64,000 nt of DNA from contig NZ_CP023699.1 of the NCBI RefSeq assembly GCF_008704495.1, positions 9,982,001 to 10,046,000 of the forward strand. The letters are read 5' to 3'. The notes under the pieces were generated by a model that saw only the letters and a list, made by a program, of their open reading frames with translations, made no database searches and was not told where the DNA came from. Shown one piece after another: positions 56,621 through 64,000 of the stretch; positions within the stretch are counted from its first letter, which is position 1, and every line of letters starts with the position of its first letter. The position numbers were made by a program, and so were the translations under genes. The stretch is from Streptomyces kanamyceticus (lineage in GTDB: Bacteria; Actinomycetota; Actinomycetes; Streptomycetales; Streptomycetaceae).

Positions 56621-57035
56621 CAATTCCTGCTTTGCGGCATACGAAGGCGGCGAAATCCCTCACGGGGGAGATCGCCTGAGTGGTCGAGGTGGCACCCGCC
56701 TACGGGGGCCTGCCTGGGACTCCCATCCCGAGCGGCCCACCGGAACTACGGAGTGCGACCACGACGTTACCCCACCGCGAATGCCCCGATTTCCCGCCCG
56801 GGCTCCCCGCGTCCCGGCACCGAAATTTTCCGGCCAACGTGGGGAGGGCGGCCCCGTCGCGCGGTCCAGCGATTTTCCCTGTGGCGCGCGGCTGACAACG
56901 CGTCACCCGTGATTGGTGAATTCGGCTGGAAACTCATTGTCACGGAACGTGCACGCTGAAATTTGTGCACCGCCGTTATGGGCCATACCTATTCACCGGA
57001 TCCGATACTCAATCATTTAATGCGCGTGCCGTGAT
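56621..57035. other. 415-bp intergenic region before the lux-like operon
   Basis: No gene-like frame is supported. It is the promoter region of the minus-strand operon starting at 56620. GTGCAC occurs twice (56949-56954 and 56965-56970) and can form a short hairpin, probably the end of the histidine-kinase transcript or a regulatory site. The right side is AT-rich for this genome. Confidence 0.45.
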
Positions 57036-58312
57036 TCAACTCACTGGTGGTTTATCGGTGGGCTCACCGGTGGGGTAGCGGCAGAGGTCAAGAGTGGCGA
57101 TGGCCCCTCCGTCCGGCGCGTTGGCGAAGGTCAGCCGGGCGCCGAGGACCGCTGCCTGGCCGAGTGCGATGGTCAGTCCGAGCCCGTGGCCGCGTCCGCG
57201 CTCGGCGGCTTCCGTGCGGAAGCGCTGGGGACCGTGGGCCAGCAGGTCGGCGGGGAAGCCGGGACCGTGATCGCGTACGGCGATCCGGGTCCCGGTGACG
57301 GTGACCTGGACGGGGGCGGCGCCGTGCCGCTGCGCGTTGGTGACGAGGTTGGTGACGACGCGCTCCACCCGGCGCGGGTCGGTACGCACGACGTCCGTGC
57401 CCCGGACGCACACGTCGTCGACGCCACCGAGGCGTCGGACCACGTCGGTGACCAGCTCGCCCAGGGGGACCTCGTCGAGCCGGGCCTGCTCGACCCCGGC
57501 GTCGAGGCGGGAGATCTCCAGGAGGTCCTCGGTCAGGCCGCGCAGCGTGCGCACCTCGGTGCGGACCAGGTCCGCGGCCTCGTCGTGCTCGGGGAGCAGG
57601 CCCGCGGCGGTGACCAGCCCCATCAGCGGGGTGCGCAGTTCATGGGCCACGTCAGCGGTGAAGCGCCGTTCCGACTCCAGCCTCTGCTGGAGGGCTGCGG
57701 CCATGACGTCCATGGCCGTGGACATCTCGGTGATCTCGTCGCGGGCCCGGCCGGGGTGCCCGATGCGGGCGTCGAGGTCCCCGTCGGCGATCTTGCGGGC
57801 GGTGCGGGCGCCGTGGCGCAGCCGCCGGTTGATCGGCTCGGTGGCGAGCGCGGCGAGGGGGACGACGACGGCGAGGGCGGCGAGCACGGCCTTGACGATG
57901 CTGCGGTCAAGGAGCTGGAGCCCGCGCACCTCGGCGCTCATGTCCGTGCGCACGACGAGCACCTTGTCGCCGACGGACACGGCCGCCCACATCCAGTACC
58001 AGTTCGGTGGCTTCTCGTCGTACCAGAGGGCGTACTCGCCGCTCCGGCCCAGCCCCGCGAGGTCGCGGGCCAGGGGCGCTGGCACTTCGTCGCGCGTCAT
58101 GAGGTCGGCGGCCGCGGGCCTTTCGCCGGTACGGGCGTACTCCTGCTCGGCGGCGTGCAGTTGAGTGACAGCGCGGTCGCGTCCCGCCCGTTGCCCGTGG
58201 TCTTGCGTCGACTGGTGGACGAGCAGACCGATGACCGTGGCGACCGCGCAGCAGGCGGCCGCGGTCAGAGCGGCGATCTTCCAGCGCAGGGCGCGGGGTT
58301 GAGGAATCCCAT
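57036..58312 (-). CDS. Sensor histidine kinase (HAMP, HisKA), frameshifted near N-terminus
   Basis: The intact frame from 58100 gives HAMP (TEPINRRLRHGARTARKIAD, DGDLDARIG), phosphoacceptor H-box ADVAHELRTPLMGLVTAAGL, N-box NLVTNAQRHGAA and GHGLGLTIALGQ. Upstream, the +1 frame supplies ALRWKIAALTAAACCAVATV as the first membrane helix and the sensor loop to 58100. An ATG at 58312 joins this frame if one base is added to the C run at 58295-58298 (plus strand GGGG). About 425 residues when repaired. It probably phosphorylates the response regulator at 58323. The stimulus is unknown. Confidence 0.8.
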
Positions 58313-58322
58313 GGCCGCCGTT

Positions 58323-59060
58323 TCAGGACCGGTCGAGTTTGTAGCCGAAGCCGCGGACGGTCTTGATGCGGTCCGCGCCGATCTTCTTGCGCAGCCGCAC
58401 CACGCACAGGTCGACGACCCGGGTGTCGCCCTCCCAGCCGTAGTCCCAGACCTCGCGCAGCAGTCGGCGCCGGTCGAGCACGATGCCGGGGTGCTCGGCG
58501 AACGCCAGGAGCAGGCGCAGCTCGGTGGGTGTGAGGGGGACGGTCGCGCCCGCCCGGCTCACCGTCAGGCCGCGGAGGTCGATGGCCAGGTCACCGAAGA
58601 CGAGCGGGTCGGATCCGGTACCGGTATCAGAGCCGGGGCCGGGGTCGGCCGCTGGCTCGGCCGCCCCTGGGTGGAACGTGGCACGGCGCAACAGCACCCG
58701 GATCCGGGCGACCATGATGCCGATGTCGACGGGTTTGACCACGTAGTCGTCGGCCCCGGCCTCGAGACCGGACACGACGTCGAGGGCGTCGCCGCGGGCG
58801 GACATCATCAAGATGGGTACGAGGCTCTCGTCGCGGATGCGTCGGCACAGGCCGATGCCGTCCAGGCCCGGCAGCATGACGTCCAGGACGAGCAGATCGT
58901 GCTGTCCGGCCCGGAACGCCTCCAGGCCCCCGAGACCGTCCTCGGCGACCGAGACGTCGTATCCGTAGCGCTCGAGCGCGAGTTGGACGGCGCGGCGGAT
59001 GACCGCGTCATCTTCGACCACGAGCACGCTGACCGCGCTCGGGACGGGGGATTCGGACAA
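58323..59060 (-). CDS. OmpR-family response regulator
   Basis: 245 residues. Receiver domain (VLVVEDDAVIRRAVQLALER with acidic pocket, phospho-Asp in LLVLDVMLPGLDGIG, Lys in YVVKPVDI) and winged helix DNA-binding domain (LTPTELRLLLAFAEHPGIVL, RVVDLCVVRLRKKIG, VRGFGYKLD). The TTG start at 59060 has GGAAGG upstream. The kinase gene follows 10 bp after the stop, so they form one two-component operon. Confidence 0.92.
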   Translation of the reverse strand: MSESPVPSAVSVLVVEDDAVIRRAVQLALERYGYDVSVAEDGLGGLEAFRAGQHDLLVLDVMLPGLDGIGLCRRIRDESLVPILMMSARGDALDVVSGLEAGADDYVVKPVDIGIMVARIRVLLRRATFHPGAAEPAADPGPGSDTGTGSDPLVFGDLAIDLRGLTVSRAGATVPLTPTELRLLLAFAEHPGIVLDRRRLLREVWDYGWEGDTRVVDLCVVRLRKKIGADRIKTVRGFGYKLDRS

Positions 59061-59173
59061 GGACTTACCTTCCCAAAACGTTCCTGCCGACTGGTGATCG
59101 AATCGTAGCCACGCGGCGGTCCGCCCCTGGACAGGCCGCGTGCTCCGTAAGAGGCATACGGCGGGCGGTGGGG

Positions 59174-60295
59174 TCACCAGCGCAGGGAGGCCGCGACCGG
59201 AAGATGATCACTGCCGGTGGCGGGCAGGGTCCACGAGGAAACCGGAGTCATCCCCTTGACCATGATCTGGTCGAGGCGGACCACCGGGAACGAGGCGGGC
59301 CACGTGAAGCCGAACCCGGCACCCGCGTCGCGCTGAGTCGAACGCAACTGGCGGGTCAGGGGATCCAGCGCCGAGTCCTCGGCCGCCCCGTTGAAGTCAC
59401 CGGCCACGACGACCCGGGCAAGCCGCTCGGCCCGCACGGCATCGGCCAGTTTCCCCGCCGACGCGTTGCGGCGCTCCGTGGTGAACCCGGAGGTGGGCAT
59501 GACACGTACGGAGGCGAGGTGTGCGACGTAGAGGGCAACAGGCCCCTTCGGGGTGTCGACCGTGGCGCGCAGGGCCCGAGTCCAGGGCATGATGTCCACC
59601 GGCCGCACGGCCTTGAGCGGGTGTTTGCTCCACACCCCGACGCCCTCGCGCACCGCGGAGTACCGGTAGGTGGGCGCCAGTTCGCGCTCGTACGTCGAGA
59701 CGGCGGGGCGGGACAGTTCCTCCAAGGCCACGACGTCGGCACCCGAGGCGGCCAGCGCCCGCGCGGTCCCGCGCGGGTCGCGGTTCTCCTCATGGACGTT
59801 GTGGCCGACCACGACCAAGTCCCCACCACTGGAGCGCTTGTCGAGAAACACGCCCGCGAACAGGGAGCACCAGGTGACAGCGGGGACCAGGACAGCGACG
59901 GCCGCGAGAGCGGAGCGGCGCGCCACGGCGGCCGCCATCAGCGCCAGCACACTCAGGCCCATCCAGGGCAACACCGTCTGCAGCAGACTGCCGAGGTTGC
60001 CGACGCCGTTGGGAACGCGGGTGTTGAAGGCCATGACCAGGGCGCAGAGCACGGCGACAGCGGCGACGATCCGCCCCCGTCGCCACATACCTGCGCGCCA
60101 TGCGCGGGCACGCCGCATACCTGTGCGCCACATTTCTGTGCGCCATGTGCCCGTGTGTGACATGTCGACTGGTGTCGCCGGTTCCGACGGTGTCGCCGGT
60201 TCCGACGGTGCCACCGGTTCCGCCGGTGCCACCGGTTCCGCTGGTTCCGCCGCGGGACGGGAGCCGTTGCTGGTGACCGTGACGTTCTCACTCAT
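59174..60295 (-). CDS. Membrane-anchored endonuclease/exonuclease/phosphatase-family protein
   Basis: 373 residues. A repetitive Pro/Glu/Ala N-terminus (17-42) and an Arg/Trp-rich stretch precede three transmembrane helices (IVAAVAVLCALVMAFNTRVP, LPWMGLSVLALMAAAVARRS, ALAAVAVLVPAVTWCSLFAG). The EEP domain follows (GHNVHEENRDPRGTA, VVALEELSRPA, VVVAGDFNGAAEDSALDPLT, TGSDHLPVAASLRW), facing the outside. It probably cleaves phosphodiester or phospholipid bonds. The ATG overlaps the stop of the D-Ala-D-Ala carboxypeptidase. Confidence 0.85.
   Translation of the reverse strand: MSENVTVTSNGSRPAAEPAEPVAPAEPVAPSEPATPSEPATPVDMSHTGTWRTEMWRTGMRRARAWRAGMWRRGRIVAAVAVLCALVMAFNTRVPNGVGNLGSLLQTVLPWMGLSVLALMAAAVARRSALAAVAVLVPAVTWCSLFAGVFLDKRSSGGDLVVVGHNVHEENRDPRGTARALAASGADVVALEELSRPAVSTYERELAPTYRYSAVREGVGVWSKHPLKAVRPVDIMPWTRALRATVDTPKGPVALYVAHLASVRVMPTSGFTTERRNASAGKLADAVRAERLARVVVAGDFNGAAEDSALDPLTRQLRSTQRDAGAGFGFTWPASFPVVRLDQIMVKGMTPVSSWTLPATGSDHLPVAASLRW
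60170..60241 (-). repeat. Four 18-bp in-frame repeats (xEPxxP)
   Basis: Four 18-bp units encode AEPVAP, AEPVAP, SEPATP and SEPATP in the N-terminal tail of the EEP-family protein (residues 19-42). Confidence 0.75.
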
Positions 60296-61329
60296 CGACG
60301 GCCGTCCCTGCCGTCGCCGTACGCCGCGAGGGCGGCGGGCAACCGCTCCTGGAGGGCATCGAGAAGTCGCTCACTGCTCTCCAGGGCCGCCTGATTTCCC
60401 TCGGTAGGCGAGGTGCCCACGCGCTGGGAGAGGACGACGCCGTATACGACGTGGTGGCTCGTGCCGTCCGGAATCTCGGCCGCCCACATCAGGTTGCCGC
60501 CCGCGGGGGTGCTGGATCCGGTCTTCAAGCCGATCACACCGGGCCGTTCGAGGAGCTTGTTGGTGTTCCGGACCGGTTCGGCTTGACCGGGGAGTTTCGT
60601 GCTGCGCAGGGCCACTGTCGCGCGCAGCGCCGGTTCCTTCATCGCCTCGCGGGCGAGTCTGAGCTGGTCGGCGGCGGTGGACCGGGTGGTGGACTCGAAA
60701 CCGCTGGCACCGGTGTACGTGGTGTGGACCATCCCGAGCCGAGCTGCCGCGGCGTTCATCTTCGCCGTGAACTTCTTCTGACTGCCGGAGTCCCAACGGG
60801 CCAGCAACCGGGCGACATTGTTCCCGGACGGCAGCAGCATCAGCTCCAGCAGCTTGCGCTGGGACAACAGCTGTCCCTGGCGCACGGGTGCGGTGGACTC
60901 GCTGAGCGAGTGAGCCTCGGCAGCGGCCTGCTCGTCGACCTTGACGACGGGTCCGTTCTCGCCGCCCTTCAGCGGATGCTCTTTCAAGATCACGTATGCG
61001 GTCATCACCTTGGTGAGGCTGGCGATCGGCACCGGCTGCTGTGCCCCCTTGACGCCGAGGGCCCCGGCCTTCTCCACCGCCAGGGCCGTCTGCCCCTCCT
61101 CGGGCCACGGCAGGTCCAGCCGGTCGGCGACCGCCCGTGGCATCGAGGACTGCTGCGCGACGGCGTTCCCACGGTCGCCCGCGCCGCTGTCACCCCCGTC
61201 GGCGAAAGCGAGCAGCCCCCCGGTGCAACCGGCGAGCAGCGCCGCAGTCAGGGCCCACGTCGTACGCCGACGGCCCCGCGAAGACCCCCCGAGCACAGCG
61301 CGGACAGCACAGTGGGCACGTACGAACAC
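60292..61329 (-). CDS. D-alanyl-D-alanine carboxypeptidase (PBP, S11 family)
   Basis: 345 residues. An N-terminal signal/anchor (TTWALTAALLAGCTGGLLAF) is followed by a serine peptidase S11 domain with IASLTKVMTAYVI (SxxK, catalytic Ser), SGNNVARLLA (SxN) and VIGLKTGSSTPAGG (KTG). It trims peptidoglycan stem pentapeptides outside the membrane. I chose the GTG at 61329 because GGGAGG lies seven bases before it; the longer frame from 61383 starts with an unlikely ATG. The stop overlaps the next gene start. Confidence 0.9.
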   Translation of the reverse strand: MFVRAHCAVRAVLGGSSRGRRRTTWALTAALLAGCTGGLLAFADGGDSGAGDRGNAVAQQSSMPRAVADRLDLPWPEEGQTALAVEKAGALGVKGAQQPVPIASLTKVMTAYVILKEHPLKGGENGPVVKVDEQAAAEAHSLSESTAPVRQGQLLSQRKLLELMLLPSGNNVARLLARWDSGSQKKFTAKMNAAAARLGMVHTTYTGASGFESTTRSTAADQLRLAREAMKEPALRATVALRSTKLPGQAEPVRNTNKLLERPGVIGLKTGSSTPAGGNLMWAAEIPDGTSHHVVYGVVLSQRVGTSPTEGNQAALESSERLLDALQERLPAALAAYGDGRDGRR

Positions 61330-61501
61330 GTCAACCGCCTCCCAAAGCCAGGTACGCGTACACCGAAGATCGGGTACGTGCACAGCCTTCGGGAGGGCGG
61401 CTTCCGGGCCATCAGGGCGAAGCTTCCACTGTCGCGCGGTTGTGTATCAGCTGCGTATCAGCCCTTGTCCGGGTGGGGGGGCTGGCTTCCGGCTCGCGCT
61501 G

Positions 61502-62104
61502 TCAGCGCGCCGGGGCGATCCTGATCTCGGCCACGGAGCCGTCGCCACTCAGGGTCAGTGGCCCAGGCCCTTCGTGACGTACGCAGTCGAGAGGACCGAG
61601 CGCGGCCTGGTGTCCGTCCGGGGCGGCGACGGTGATGCCCTCGGTGACGGCCATGACGAGGAGGGTCTCACCCGCGGGGCAGACCATCGTGGCCGCCCGC
61701 GCGACGCTGACGGGGAGGATCCGCACGTGTGCCGCGGCCCGCCCCCTGCGGGTCATCACATTCATGTCGCGGACGGCGCCTGCCTCCAGCCGGCAGTCCG
61801 TCGCCGCGTCGCCGGAAAAAGCGAAGGGGACCAAGGGCGCAACCGATTGCGCTGTCCCCTCCACGGTGAGCACCATGCCGTCGCCCTCGACCAGGGTGAT
61901 CACACGGTCGATCCCGGGGAAGGAGGAGAAGGGACCTTGCGCGTCCACGTCCGCGACACTCACCCGCCAGTCGAACCCAACCGTGAACTCAGCCGGGACC
62001 AGGGGAGTTCGCACGACACCCGACGCGACCTCCCGAGTGATACCGCCACCGTTCTTCCACGGCACACTGGGGTATTCGCTCCAGCGCAGGACACTGGTGC
62101 CCAT
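61502..62104 (-). CDS. HutD/Ves-family protein
   Basis: 200 residues of the HutD bicupin family: VPWKNGGGITREVASG near the N-terminus (diagnostic), FDWRVSVADVDAQGPFSSFP, RVITLVEGDGMVLTVEG. HutD members are associated with histidine utilisation and environmental stress in other bacteria; the biochemical role is uncertain. ATG with GGAGGT eight bases upstream. Single gene between the carboxypeptidase and a small hypothetical. Confidence 0.88.
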   Translation of the reverse strand: MGTSVLRWSEYPSVPWKNGGGITREVASGVVRTPLVPAEFTVGFDWRVSVADVDAQGPFSSFPGIDRVITLVEGDGMVLTVEGTAQSVAPLVPFAFSGDAATDCRLEAGAVRDMNVMTRRGRAAAHVRILPVSVARAATMVCPAGETLLVMAVTEGITVAAPDGHQAALGPLDCVRHEGPGPLTLSGDGSVAEIRIAPAR

Positions 62105-62218
62105 ACCGCGCCACCTCCATCTTCATCGTCCGCGGCAAGTCATGTGACCACTGATTCCGGGGCCACCCTACGTGTGGGCCGGGTACGCGGAGCGAGGCGC
62201 ACATCCCACCGCCGTGGC

Positions 62219-62482
62219 TCAGGAAGAACGAAGATGCCCATCGACCTGATAGTCCAGTCCCGCCCGGAACTCCAGCCGGGGGATGGCCTCCAGCATCGCT
62301 TCGTACAGTTCTAGCGTCACTTCGTAAGCAGCGGTCGCGAGCCACTCATCTTCACGGCCGGGAAAAAGGTCACGGACGCGCAGAATCTCATCACGGGTGA
62401 GTTTGGTGAGGTGGGCCAGACGCTCCTCGCTGTCCCACCCGTACAACTGCCATTCGAGCTGCTCACCAACATCGTCGATCAT
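62219..62482 (-). CDS. Small acidic hypothetical protein (87 aa)
   Basis: 87 residues beginning MIDDVGEQLEWQLYGWDSEE with an alpha-helical, acidic, soluble body (HLTKLTRDEILRVRDLF, ATAAYEVTLELYEAMLE). The ATG at 62482 is the first plausible start; upstream in-frame sequence lacks codon bias. No family recognised. Such short proteins occur next to mobile or contact-dependent loci, and the hairpin array and integrase-like gene are nearby. Confidence 0.6.
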   Translation of the reverse strand: MIDDVGEQLEWQLYGWDSEERLAHLTKLTRDEILRVRDLFPGREDEWLATAAYEVTLELYEAMLEAIPRLEFRAGLDYQVDGHLRSS

Positions 62483-63026
62483 GCAAAAACGATAATCAGT
62501 CCAACCGTCAACCGCCAAGCGGCACCAGGCACACCTGAGGCCGGCGCCCACCAACACGTGCCGTCCCGAATACGTCACTTGCCGGGCCCTCAGAGCCGAG
62601 ACCCCACCCCGCCAAGGTGACGCGAGACCGCGACTCCGACGCGCTCTTTGCCCGAAAGGGCAGACGTCCCATGCAACGGGAACACCGGACAGTCTGGAAG
62701 ATCTCCACCCGACCGCACAGTGCCCAACTACGCCAGCATGCCCAGAAGTCCACAGGACGCATTGGCTGAGCAATTCGCGCGCGTACGTCAGGACCGTCGC
62801 GCTCGGATGAGGCCGCGCTGCCCTGTGGCCAGTGCGGTGAAACCGGGACCTCCACCGGTGTCCGCACCGCACCTGAGCGCCCCGCTTTGTCGGTCCCTTG
62901 CAACACCACGTCGTCGATCACGGACTTGGCCTAGGAATGTCCTCGGTAAATAACGTGACCATGCGGCGGCCACCGCTCATGGCGCGGCGCGGAACCCAGG
63001 GAAAGAGCCTCTCTTCTTTGCGCGCG
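62483..63026. other. Gene-poor region before the hairpin array
   Basis: About 540 bp without a supported gene. Frames here lack ribosome sites and are contradicted by neighbouring frames. I see no terminator or origin-like repeat. The patchwork composition suggests old mobile DNA, but nothing can be identified. Confidence 0.45.
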
Positions 63027-63135
63027 GTCTGCTCCGCAGACGCGACGCGCCGCCGCTACGCGGCGGAACCCTCCAGGAACGCTCCGCGTTCCACTGTGAT
63101 CTGCTCCGCAGACACGGCACTCCACCGCTCCGCGG
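63027..63135. repeat. Array of five short hairpins with TCC/TAC loops
   Basis: Five perfect 4-7-bp stems with a three-base loop: GTCTGC-TCC-GCAGAC (63027-63041), CCGCCGC-TAC-GCGGCGG (63050-63066), GGAACGC-TCC-GCGTTCC (63076-63092), TCTGC-TCC-GCAGA (63100-63112) and CCGC-TCC-GCGG (63125-63135). Centres are 22-26 bp apart. Stem sequences differ while pairing is kept, and the core GCTCCGC is shared by four, so structure or palindromy is conserved. Confidence 0.75.
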
Positions 63136-63249
63136 CGGATCACCACACCGGTCGTATGCGTGGACGACTCGTACCGGGTGGCATGGTGGACTGAACGACA
63201 GACCAGATGCCCGGGGCGATGCGGCGACGTAAGGATAGAAAGGATAGAT

Positions 63250-64000
63250 GTGAACGTGCACTCCTACCGGACGCCGTCGGTAGAGCAGTTGGCCGCAGCC
63301 GTGGAACGCGTAGCACCGCGGGACCCGGGCCGCTGGGAGGAGCGGGAGCCCGTCGCCGGACTGGGCGGGATCGCAGCGAAGGTGTCGACGGCACGGGCCC
63401 GTCAGCTGTGGATGGTCGTGGGCATGTGGAACCGGGCAGTGGACCGCGCCGAAGTCCCGGATCGAGCGCGGCGCTCGGTGTCCCAGTTGTTCACAGCGAG
63501 GGCGCTTCGAGAGTTCTGGGATCTGGCGCAGGCAGGGGAACTGCGGGTCCTGGAACCGGAGCAGGGCCGGGACGCGAAGCTGCCGCCTGCGACGCTGCGG
63601 ATCGTGCGGGACTGTCTGAGGATCCTGGCCGAACTGGTGTTGCCGGACGCCGACGCGGTGTGGCTGCCCTCCGTGGCGCAGCCCGAGCCCAAGGCGACGG
63701 TGCGGCCTGATTCGCTGGGAGTGCTGTACCGCCGCCTGGCGGACATGGCGGTGACGAGCCCTTTGGAGAGAGACGGGCTGGCTTTGTCGTACGAAGACCG
63801 GACGCGGTTGCTGGCGATGCTGTCGATCGTGCTCGACGCCGCGCCACGCTCCGGTGAGCTCGCAGCGTTGCAGCTGACTGACCTGACACCGGGGGAGCGA
63901 GCCGTGGGGGTGCGGCGCAGGCAGCAGAAGGCGCCGCCGAACCGCGCCGAGGAGATCGCCGCGCTCGCCGAGGTCGATCCGTCATCGGTGCGGGCGGTGC
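63250..64000 (+). CDS. Tyrosine-recombinase-like protein, 3' end beyond window
   Basis: 250 residues visible. The N-terminal 140 residues are helical, like a SAM-like core-binding domain (LPPATLRIVRDCLRILAELV). Then YEDRTRLLAMLSIVLDAAPR runs into SGELAALQLTDLT; this matches the first catalytic Arg box (ARxxEL) of phage-type integrases. The rest with H-x-x-R and Tyr lies beyond 64000. GTG start with AAAGGAT upstream. It may integrate a mobile element; no attachment site or tRNA is seen. A divergent non-catalytic homologue is possible. Confidence 0.65.
   Translation, partial: MNVHSYRTPSVEQLAAAVERVAPRDPGRWEEREPVAGLGGIAAKVSTARARQLWMVVGMWNRAVDRAEVPDRARRSVSQLFTARALREFWDLAQAGELRVLEPEQGRDAKLPPATLRIVRDCLRILAELVLPDADAVWLPSVAQPEPKATVRPDSLGVLYRRLADMAVTSPLERDGLALSYEDRTRLLAMLSIVLDAAPRSGELAALQLTDLTPGERAVGVRRRQQKAPPNRAEEIAALAEVDPSSVRAV

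Noticed and set aside
62497..63026. ORFs between the hypothetical gene and the hairpin array
   Set aside because: They have no ribosome sites or recognisable motifs and overlap on both strands.
63027..63135. CRISPR array
   Set aside because: The repeats are short palindromes with variable stems; there is no constant repeat, no unique spacers and no cas gene.

Overview
The window is high-GC actinobacterial chromosomal DNA, almost certainly Streptomyces or a close relative. The signs are dense GC3-rich genes with many GTG starts and ATGA/GTGA overlaps, a conservon (cvnABCD-P450), a GH18 chitinase with a DasR-type operator, LAL/LuxR regulators and six-residue Pro-rich repeats. No rRNA, tRNA, CRISPR array or intact insertion sequence was seen.

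Layout. 1-10 kb: an MBL-fold hydrolase fragment, a large LAL regulator, a MerR-HEAT/HEAT pair with a MerR-type promoter, an ArsR-SRPBCC fusion behind tandem palindromes, a DUF1269-like protein, a frameshifted amidohydrolase and a LuxR regulator. 9.7-15.7 kb (minus strand): the conservon cvnABCD, then a CYP157-like P450 lacking the ExxR motif, a CYP154-like P450 and an RraA-like protein. 16.3-20 kb: a secreted serine protease, then a compact cassette of P450, a 28-codon aromatic-tailed peptide, a hairpin and a second P450. This cassette is the best candidate for an undescribed system, a P450-crosslinked RiPP. 20-23.7 kb: a sulfide/persulfide detoxification regulon (MBL-rhodanese, rhodaneses, TauE-type exporter) with a CsoR/CstR-like repressor and three shared palindromes. 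23.7-31.5 kb: small regulator/enzyme pairs (PhyH/AraC, PadR/HAAS, nitroreductase/TetR, LysR/NmrA, darcynin, FAD oxidase). 31.5-34 kb: DUF6461 and other hypotheticals with gene remnants. 34-39.8 kb: xanthine dehydrogenase operon (xdhA, xdhB, xdhC) followed by GntR and TauE genes. 40-42.4 kb: chitinase, terminator and a DUF6461 pseudogene.

42.5-49 kb: an aryl-CoA-type FAD monooxygenase, a TetR repressor and an LLM monooxygenase/crotonase/flavin reductase/acyl-CoA ligase operon, probably catabolism of a CoA-activated acid. 49-56.6 kb (minus strand): a tightly overlapping five-gene operon with two LuxE/PaaK-type adenylating enzymes, a LuxC-ligase fusion, a two-domain GNAT and an MFS exporter, proposed to reduce an activated acid to an aldehyde-derived product. 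57-62.5 kb: a two-component system, an endonuclease/exonuclease/phosphatase-family membrane protein, a D-Ala-D-Ala carboxypeptidase, a HutD-like protein and a small hypothetical. 63-64 kb: an array of five short hairpins at about 24-bp spacing in front of a tyrosine-recombinase-like gene cut by the window edge.

Four genes (amidohydrolase, DUF6461 fragment, LuxE-like, histidine kinase) are each broken by what looks like one missing base in a short G/C run. This could be real decay, but residual homopolymer errors in the assembly should be excluded first.
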